Below are positions 55,986 through 64,000 of a stretch of DNA of 64,000 nucleotides, piece after piece. The stretch is taken from assembly GCA_964016885.1 (NCBI GenBank), contig OZ024748.1, positions 26,543,515-26,607,514 on the forward strand. The letters run 5' to 3'. Both the position numbers and the translations under genes were made by a program. How positions within the stretch are numbered: position 1 is the stretch's first letter; each line of letters begins with the position of its first letter. The notes beneath the pieces are model-generated. The model was given only the letters and a program-made list of their open reading frames with translations, was not told the DNA's origin and made no database searches. This stretch comes from Eledone cirrhosa (taxonomy: Eukaryota > Mollusca > Cephalopoda > Octopoda > Eledonidae).

Positions 55986-56243
55986 TGTACTATTATAGCT
56001 TATTATTGTTTTCCCTACTGTTAACGTTATTATTATTTCTGTTATGGTTGGCGGGAAATTAGCTAAGCAATGTAAAAAGGCTCTAAGAAAGACCCATCTA
56101 AAGATTAAAGTGGTAGAAAAGCCAGGAACTACCATAAAATCCCTCATCAGCAAAACATACTCCTTTAAGAAAATCCAAATATAACAATATCTGTTTCAAC
56201 ACATGATTTCATATCAAAAACCTTGCAAAACAAAAATTCATCG

Positions 56244-56275
<32 letters not shown>

Positions 56276-56278
56276 CAA

Positions 56279-56398
56279 AGAAAGTGTGGTAAGGAACCAG
56301 GTGGACCAACCATAATGCACCATACTGCTGGGTTAGTTCGGATCTAGCTGTCAAAATGGCTGGAGCTCAGCCGTCGGGGTCCTGACTTTTTTCCTATG
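56279..56398. mobile_element. Degenerate half copy of the 22.2-kb MITE
   Basis: GTTAGTTCGGATCTAGCTGT, CAAAATGGCTGGAGCTCAGC and CGTCGGGGTCCTGAC correspond to the right centre of the element at 22205-22487. A TA run lies on its left. Confidence 0.6.
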
Positions 56399-56609
56399 TA
56401 TATGTGTGTGTGTGTATACATATATAAAAATGTATAAGAACATATATATATATATGTGTAGACACATATATAGTGTAAGTAGTTTAGAACTATAAATTTC
56501 AGTCTATTTTTCTATTGCTGGAATCCAGAGATTTCTCAAACTCAAGAATGCAGCCACCAGGTCTTAAAACTACATCAGGAATCTTGTCATTCTTGGTTTT
56601 CTTTAAATA
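56399..56609. other. TA/GT runs and unclassified DNA
   Basis: Short TA/GT microsatellites to about 56475, then complex DNA with no assignment. Confidence 0.4.
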
Positions 56610-56698
56610 TCTTCACCCACTTTTTCCTGGATGGGTTATGGGGGCAGAGACAGCTGCTTCTGACAGTACCTGCTGGAATGAGTACTTGAGGACTCTGT
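56610..56698 (-). mobile_element. LINE 3'-end scrap
   Basis: CTTCACCCACTTTTTCCTGG and AGACAGCTGCTTCTGACAGT echo the terminal part of the 44.6-kb LINE family (TTCACCCACTTATTCCTGAG). Confidence 0.5.
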
Positions 56699-57036
56699 AG
56701 ATGTTTATTACAAAAATTGTAAAAAAAAGTAATAATAATCTATGAGAAACATCCAATCTTAGTTAAAAATCATTCATTCAACCATAACGTGTATATTATA
56801 AAGATACAAGAATATAGTCTCAAATATATTATTTCTCTCTCTCTCTCTCTCTATATATATATTATATATATTATATATATTAATAGTAATGAGTATAATC
56901 GAAATTGCAGCCACAAGTAACAGATACGCATCTGATTGAATTTTGAAGACTGTCACAAAGCACTCAATGATAAAGTAATTAAGAAATTTATCCTCAGAGT
57001 GAACACAAAAAGTTAGGTAATAGTAACACAATGAAT
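56699..57036. other. AT-rich DNA with (CT)n(TA)n
   Basis: (CT)n lies at 56831-56853 followed by TA runs. No gene. Confidence 0.45.
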
Positions 57037-57220
57037 AATTGTTTCTACTTTTGGCACAAGGCCAGCAATTACCCAGTGCATTACTGGTACTTTATTTTAT
57101 CGACCCCGTAAGGATGAAAGGCAAATTTAACCTTGGCGGGATTTGAACTCAGAATGGCAAGGGCCGTAACTCTATGCGTCAAAGCATGGCATCCGACCCT
57201 CTACCGATACTGCCAATCCA
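57037..57220 (-). mobile_element. tRNA-derived SINE, short subtype, full length
   Basis: AATTGTTTCTACTTTTGGCA, CCCAGTGCATTACTGGTACT, GGGATTTGAACTCAGAATGG, CTACCGATACTGCCAATCCA. Confidence 0.93.
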
Positions 57221-57534
57221 TGAATAATGTGACCAAAGTTACTCCCAAACTTACCTGTCTCAGGCAATACAGTCAAAACATGAAGACAAATTTATATTAA
57301 AGGTAAGTGGTGCCTCAGCAGCACACAATTGGCCAAGCATGGTGAGCTTGGCTACACCACTGAAGACATGACCAAAACCAAACAGAAGGTGGCAAAGGTC
57401 AATATATACAATACTGACACAACTAAACCAGTACTTCATACTGATACAGATAGAGTTCACTGGTGTGTGAGAGTGGGGGAGGGGTAGGAATGTGTGAGAG
57501 ACAGTGTGGGGCAGCGTTGTGTAAATTTGTGCAC
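57221..57534. other. Unclassified intergenic DNA
   Basis: No ORF or repeat recognised before the GT satellite. Confidence 0.4.
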
Positions 57535-57777
57535 AGATGCAAATGTGTGTGAGTTTGTGTGTGTGTGTTTATGTGTGTTTGTGTGTGTGTTTATGTGTGT
57601 GTTTATGTGTGTGTTTATGTGTGTTTATGTGTCCATGCATTCATGTATATGAGTGTGTTTATGTATGTGTATGTGAGTTTGTGTGTCTGTATCTGTATGT
57701 TCATGTGTATGTCTATGTGTATGTGTATGCGTGTGAGTGTGTGTTTCTGTATGCCTTTGTGTGTTTGTATCTGTGTG
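57535..57777. repeat. (GT)n-rich satellite, left part
   Basis: GT repeats with TTTATGTGTG and TGTATGTGTA steps. The same satellite continues after the MITE at 57947-58110, so it was split by the insertion. Confidence 0.9.
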
Positions 57778-57946
57778 CAGGGCCGTCTTAATGCATGGGC
57801 ACGCTGGGCAGTTGTCCGGGGGCCCCACGAGGATAGGGGGCCCATTTGTATTTTTATTCCTGTGAGTGGTTGTGTAGGTAGGGGCCCCAGTGCTCTGCTT
57901 TGCCCGGGGGGGGGGGGGGGGCTATAATGCTGTTAAGACGGCCCTG
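57778..57946. mobile_element. 169-bp hAT-like MITE with target duplication
   Basis: Perfect 14-bp inverted ends CAGGGCCGTCTTAA / TTAAGACGGCCCTG. The flanks TCTGTGTG (left) and TCTGTGTA (right) match at 7 of 8 bases, as expected for an 8-bp duplication. The interior is GC-rich with GGGGCCCC and a G16-type run. It cuts a GT satellite in two. No coding capacity. Confidence 0.9.
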
Positions 57947-58110
57947 TCTGTGTATGTGAGTTTGTGTGTTTGTATCTGTGTGTTCATGTGTATGTCTAGG
58001 TGTATGCGTGTGAGTATGTGTTTCTGTGAGCCTTTGTGTGTTTGTATGTGTGTGAGTGAGTTTATGTATTTGTATATGTGTTTGTATCTATGTGTGCATG
58101 TGTGTGAATC
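57947..58110. repeat. (GT)n-rich satellite, right part
   Basis: Continuation of 57535-57777 with the same TGTGTTTGTATCTGTGTG phrases. Confidence 0.9.
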
Positions 58111-58410
58111 TAGTCAACCTCTTCTGTCATACCTTAGTATAGGAACCAATAAGGCAGCTGCTAGAAATAGCAGCCAAAACTCTTTCAAATCACACACCAC
58201 TATGTTTTTTTTAAATATTAACACATTGGATATTTATAAGTGTAAGTGTGAGTGTTGTATATATGTGTATGTGTGTGTCTGTTGTGTGTGTGTGTGTGTG
58301 TGTGAGTGTATGTAGCCTTGTGATATTATGACATTGAATAAAGCAGACGTTAAACGATGATGAATGACAATATAATGGAAAAGTGGAACATAATATATAT
58401 GTGTTAATTA
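58111..58410. other. Unclassified; short GT run and CATC-family head scrap
   Basis: A (GT)n lies at 58264-58305. GACGTTAAACGATGATGAATG near 58346 is the reverse of the CATC-family head. Confidence 0.45.
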
Positions 58411-58595
58411 TACACACACACATACACACACATACAAACATACATACATACACACACACACATACATACACACATACAAACACACACACACACACACACG
58501 TACATACATACATACATACATACATACATACACACATACACACACACACACATACATACACACATACACACACACATACAAACACACATACACAC

Positions 58596-58628
<33 letters not shown>

Positions 58629-58639
58629 GACACACACAT

Positions 58640-58718
<79 letters not shown>
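58411..58718. repeat. (CA)n/(CATA)n satellite
   Basis: About 300 bp of ACAC and ACAT repeats in blocks. ORFs on both strands are compositional. Confidence 0.97.
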
Positions 58719-58720
<2 letters not shown>

Positions 58721-58861
58721 AACATTTATACAATATATGTAAACATTTAAAAACGTTACGGACATTGCAGAAGTAAAGTTATATTGATGTTATAGGCTGT
58801 TTGAATAGCCCAATACTACAATGGTCGTGTATATTTAATGTCATTGACAGATATATGGTGT

Positions 58862-58910
58862 ATACACACACATACACACACACCATCATCACACAAGCAC
58901 ACATCACCAT

Positions 58911-58941
<31 letters not shown>

Positions 58942-59207
58942 CATCATCACTCTCTCACACACACACATCATCATCATCTCACACACACACACACATACCA
59001 TCATCACACGAGCACACATCACCATTGCACACACACACACACATCATGACAAACACCTCATCATTACACACACCTCATCTCACACACATACACACACACC
59101 ATCATCATCACACAAGCACACGTCACCATTGCACACACACACACACATAATGACAAACACCTCATCATTGCACACACCTCATTACACACACACATCATCA
59201 TCATCAT

Positions 59208-59246
<39 letters not shown>

Positions 59247-59288
59247 CATCATTACACACCACAAACACCTCATCATCATCACACACAC
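58862..59288. repeat. (CA)n(TCA)n satellite with longer-period units
   Basis: CA runs alternate with CATCATCAC phrases. A longer block AAGCACACATCACCATTGCA recurs at about 58891, 59009 (variant) and 59112, giving a period near 110 bp. Confidence 0.9.
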
Positions 59289-59620
59289 ATCAATATTGGC
59301 ATGGGTTCAATGAGTTATCACAGTCAGAGACTACACAGATCAGGGAGAGACCATCTTGCTCATACATTCCATATTTGGGATGGTTTCTAAAGCCAAAGGC
59401 TCTTCCTAACACCAACCACCTTACAGGATGTACAGGGTGTTTTTATCATGCCATGAGCACTGTTAATTTACAGAATGAACTGATGTATTTTATAATGGCA
59501 CCAGCACCAGAAATGTCATAAGCTTGGTCAGACTAAAGATTCCTTTTTACCTCATATAGTCTCAATTTGAATGTCAGCTACATTACAGAGTGTACTGGGT
59601 GCTTTCTATCATAGCACCAA
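59289..59620 (+). mobile_element. CATC-family repeat, diverged
   Basis: ATTGGCATGGGTTCAATGAG, GACCATCTTGCTCATACATTC, GGCTCTTCCTAACACCAACC, ACAGGATGTACAGGGTG, and a distant tail unit ACATTACAGAGTGTACTGGG at about 59580. Confidence 0.75.
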
Positions 59621-60182
59621 AGTTATCTCAGTATGTTTCAGATACAAACCCACAAACATACACATACATAAACTCATACACATGAATATACACATAAACA
59701 CACAAACTCATACACATTTGCATAAATATGTCCACCAATTTATAGCCCCTACACACACACTCTCTCTCCACTTTCCACTGAGTGATAGACCTCTGCACCA
59801 GTGTCTAGAGTGGGAAAATATTTTTTTTTTTTGAAAAATATTGTTTATAACAAAATTTCTGTTAAATAAGATCTTCAGGGAGAAGAAGCAAAAACCACAG
59901 TTAAAAAGATTGTGTCTATAGAATTTTATTGTAAAATGAAAAGGCCATAAAATATCAAAGACAGTAATCCAGAGATTAAACTGGCACTTTTGTGGAAGAT
60001 GATTTATTGAATTTTACCCTGCAAAGTGTAGTTTTCTAAACAAGTCTGACACAAATCAGGCAACCTTTAGAAATGTATTTGCTCTAAGAAAGTCTTCAGA
60101 AAACTAAAATTTAAAACATTTCACACCATTCTACACAATAGTTAACACTTTCTGGAATCCTCTGGCTTTCAAGCAAAAGTTC
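59621..60182. other. Unclassified DNA
   Basis: CA-rich to about 59760, then complex AT-rich DNA with no repeats. No gene motif read. Confidence 0.4.
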
Positions 60183-60960
60183 AGTTAAAAGGACTTAAAA
60201 GCTGAAGTTTTATGCTGACTTGAATGTTCTTTGTTGGAACTTGCAACAGATCAGTTCCCCATGAAAATAACACACACTTTAGTGTTAAGCTTCACTTTTG
60301 TTTGTTGGTACCCAATACAATGAACTCAAATGGGCTGAAATGTTTAATATAGATATTTGGAGACATTTCATTTTTTGACAAGCAACCAAGTGATACAAAA
60401 TCTTTTGAGCAAAATCTAATGATCTCAGTTTGAAGTGAAGGACTGAGAAACAATGCAAATCTGCTTTTATAATGTTTTCATGGCACTGACCCTGCCTTTT
60501 ACTACTAGAATATGATATCTTGCTAGCACCCAATTTCTCCCATGCTTCCTTGAAGGAATTATAATCCTTTGTTATCTGGAATCCCTTGGGTAAAAATGAA
60601 ATATGATTTGCATCAGCTCATGTGGGTGGCATAAATGACAGAATGCACCACTATGAAGAAGAGATACCACCTTGCCATCAATCATTTTATGTCATTCACT
60701 GTGACATATAAACCAAAACTTTCCCTGATAACATCCAAAGAAAGATCAAGTTCTACAGACAGCACATCTTGATCCTCTACACCCAGTACCAAGGAAACTG
60801 GACAAATAAACACTGTGTTGTTTGGAACAGGGTTTGTCCAAATAATGTTATTAGCAAGCCATAATTCTAATGGGCAATAACAAGACAAAATAAATGAGGT
60901 CCTTTTTGTTGGGTTCAGAGTACCATAGAGAGACACTCTTTCTCTAAGTATGCCAAATTT
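60183..60960 (-). pseudogene. Possible decayed coding remnant, family unknown
   Basis: One minus-strand frame is protein-like over about 780 bp but carries roughly a dozen stops and no frame change. Readable parts include FGILRERVSLYGTLNPTKR, PVSLVLGVEDQDVLSVELDL, ESFGLYVTVNDIK, SPSLQTEIIRFCSKDFVSLG and IYIKHFSPFEFIVLGTNK. The first part is an intact 84-codon frame. I do not recognise a family. The block is free of simple repeats, unlike its surroundings. It may be a dead exon or retrocopy, or a chance low-stop frame. Confidence 0.25.
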
Positions 60961-62184
<1,224 letters not shown>

Positions 62185-62400
62185 TCCTGCACTCTTTCTC
62201 TCTCTCTCTCTCTCTCTTTGTCTGTCTGTCCCTCTATCACCCTCCTGCTCCCTTTGTCTGTTTCCTCTCTCACACACACACCTTCCAGATATCTTTCTCT
62301 GCCTCTCTCTGTCTCACCTTCCTCTTCTCTTAGTCTCTTTCTCTCACATACACACCCTCCTGCATTCTTTATCCCCTTCTCCCCACCCTCTCTCTCTCAA
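62185..62400. repeat. Pyrimidine-rich (CT)n tract
   Basis: TCTCTC runs alternate with CACACACACC and CCTTCC phrases. The + strand ORFs are compositional. Confidence 0.85.
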
Positions 62401-62724
62401 GTGTCAAAATTGACAGTACCAAGTGTCAGGAGGAGTACATTTCTAAAGAATGTATTTGCTCCTGCCCAATATAAGTGATTCTTCAAACAGCAATGTTTGT
62501 TTGTTTATGTGTTGATTGGTTGGTTTATTGTTTTAGTTTTAATCATTTATTTATTGTGAGTTTGTTTATATATATATATATATATATATGTGTTAACAAG
62601 GCAGACTGATTGAGTGAATCTTTCAGAAGTCTGCCAATATGAAGAAATTGAGTGAAGGCCCTGTACCCTATTGTAAACACTCATAAATCACACCAAGTAC
62701 ACCCTGTAAAGTGGTAGAGCTGCT
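62401..62724. other. Unclassified with a (TA)n run
   Basis: A (TA)n run lies at 62568-62589. No ORF or element recognised. Confidence 0.4.
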
Positions 62725-62968
62725 TGTGAACTTGTCTTGCTTATACAGACTGATTTGGGCTTGGTTTCTACAGCTGGATGCCCTTCCTAACGCCAACCTC
62801 ATTTACAGTGACACTGGAAGCTTTTTGTCCTGACACCTACACAACCACTTTACAATGAGGATTGGGTGCTTTTTGTCGGGAACCCTACATGACCACTTTA
62901 CAGTGTGGACTGGGCACTTTTGTTGGGACACCTTCACAACTACTTTAAAGTATGGACTGGGCACTTGT
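62725..62968 (+). mobile_element. CATC-family repeat with multi-unit tail, 5'-truncated
   Basis: CTTGTCTTGCTTATACAGAC, GTTTCTACAGCTGGATGCCC, TTCCTAACGCCAACCTC, then tail units of about 53 bp with CCACTTTACARTGWGGAYTG. The head is missing and the tail abuts the next foldback element. Confidence 0.85.
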
Positions 62969-62969
62969 C

Positions 62970-63242
62970 GAAAATTAAAAAACCAAAATTTGTTTTTGCT
63001 CTTAACGTGTATTTATGAGTGAATAATAATCATATTACAATAATATCATAATATTATTAATATTTGGTTTGTTTGCAAACAAACAGCCCCATAAACACCA
63101 TGTGTTAGATGACAAAATCATCCTTTTGTTCCAGTGGTAGCTGAGAGAAAATGATATTATAATATTATTATTATTCACACACGGATACATTTAGTTATCC
63201 ACCACGTTAAGAACAAAAACAAATTTTGTTTTTTTAATTTTC
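62970..63242. mobile_element. 273-bp foldback/MITE element
   Basis: The left end GAAAATTAAAAAACCAAAAT and the right end TTTTGTTTTTTTAATTTTC are inverted. Pairing continues inward through TTCTTAACGTG-like and AATAATATTATAATATCAT blocks, with an extra 24-bp segment in the right arm. The centre includes a small palindrome GTTTGTTTGCAAACAAAC. No coding capacity. Confidence 0.85.
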
Positions 63243-63732
63243 AGCAAAGCTGAACATGCTGTTTTGTCTATACTGACTAATTCTGCTCTCATATCTTTTA
63301 ATTTTTTCACTTTTGGCTATGTCACTTTAGTTCCTCTATTATAACATTTAGCCCTTTCCCCTTTCTGGTGTATTTCCTTGTCAATCTATCTTTAGTATCT
63401 ATGTTTTAGTTGTCGATATCCTTTGCTAGGGCCCCCATTTTTATCTACAGGATTGCTGAAGTAGTAACATTCCATGACCACATTTACTTGTTTACTCCAT
63501 TTCCATCGTGATTGCTGGTCCATTACTGAATAACGACCTACTGGAACTGGACCAGGTACTCCAAGTTTGCTGGGCACGATACTTTCACCATCGAGTGTTC
63601 CAGTCCCGTTAATGCCATTGTTCTCAAAATATTTTTGCTTTACCATAATCACTCATATGAGTTAGAAAAAATAGATTTAACATATGAGGTAGCAATTATT
63701 AGGTTGCGTAACTACCAGTGTTTTTATCATGA
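63243..63732. other. Unclassified intergenic DNA
   Basis: An 86-codon minus-strand frame (63392-63652) shows no known motif. Otherwise no feature. Confidence 0.4.
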
Positions 63733-63741
63733 CACCATCAC

Positions 63742-63774
<33 letters not shown>

Positions 63775-63778
63775 CATT
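63733..63778. repeat. (ATT)n microsatellite
   Basis: About 15 ATT units directly before a SINE. Confidence 0.93.
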
Positions 63779-63779
63779 A

Positions 63780-63965
63780 GGGCGGTGAATTGGCAGTATT
63801 GGTAGAAAGGTCAGACATGCTTTCCAGCGTAGTTATGTCCCTTTATGATCTGAGTTCAAATCCCGCCGAGGTTAACTTTGCCTTTCATCCTTACGGGGTC
63901 GATAAAATAAAGTACCAGTAATGTACTGAGTAATTGCTGGCCTTGTGCCAAAAGTAGAAACAATT
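63780..63965 (+). mobile_element. tRNA-derived SINE, short subtype
   Basis: GGCGGTGAATTGGCAGTATT, GAGTTCAAATCCCGCCGAGG, TTACGGGGTCGATAAAATAA, TAATTGCTGGCCTTGTGCC, ending in an ATT tail. Confidence 0.92.
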
Positions 63966-63988
63966 ATTATTATTATTATCATTATTAT

Positions 63989-64000
63989 TAGGGTAGTGGA
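63989..64000 (+). mobile_element. Start of another SINE, cut by the window edge
   Basis: After (ATT)n the sequence TAGGGTAGTGGA matches the SINE 5' end. Together with 63780 it suggests a second tandem SINE cluster running off the window. Confidence 0.6.

Noticed and set aside
58211..58765. 184-codon Cys/Val-rich ORF resembling a cysteine-rich peptide
   Set aside because: Pure (TG)/(TA) microsatellite translation.
63392..63652. 86-codon minus-strand frame
   Set aside because: Some protein-like composition but no family, no splice signals read with confidence, and only one short frame.

Overview
The window looks like nuclear DNA of a coleoid cephalopod, most likely an octopus. This rests on many copies of a tRNA-derived SINE of the kind known from octopus genomes, on a second CATCATCAT/TTTAACGTCC-type repeat family that is common in cephalopods, on AT-rich intergenic DNA crowded with TA, CA, ACC and ATT microsatellites, and on metazoan-style splice sites. 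Species cannot be read from the sequence.

Only one host gene is supported, on the + strand at the left edge. Its 3' part consists of a giant exon (open from the window edge to 10191), a 2.1-kb phase-1 intron (10192-12303) and a terminal exon (12304-12884). The giant exon encodes about 3,000 residues of a Thr/Ser/Glu-rich, mucin-like repeat (21 units of about 143 aa) and a unique 380-residue Ser/Thr-rich tail. The last exon encodes a VWA-like domain with a degenerate metal site. The 5' end, including any signal peptide, lies outside the window.

The remaining 51 kb (12.9-64.0 kb) has no convincing host gene. It is an archive of transposable elements and tandem repeats. It holds at least 15 tRNA-type SINE copies, including five in a row at 51.5-52.6 kb, and about a dozen copies or fragments of the CATC family, two of which have internally amplified tails. 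Decayed non-LTR retrotransposons include one that appears 5'-inverted and carries a nested TA-flanked DNA element, and two whose palm/thumb region contains a zinc-finger insert. There are also remnants of a hAT and a mariner transposase, and a series of foldback or MITE elements, often inside TA microsatellites. Large satellites include a 20-bp minisatellite of about 61 copies that starts inside the mariner transposase, and an uninterrupted (TG)113 tract.

No rRNA, functional tRNA, CRISPR or operon-like structure was seen. The features most worth following are the mucin/VWA gene with its mosaic repeat array, the nested and inverted LINE, the mariner-seeded minisatellite and the uncatalogued foldback elements.
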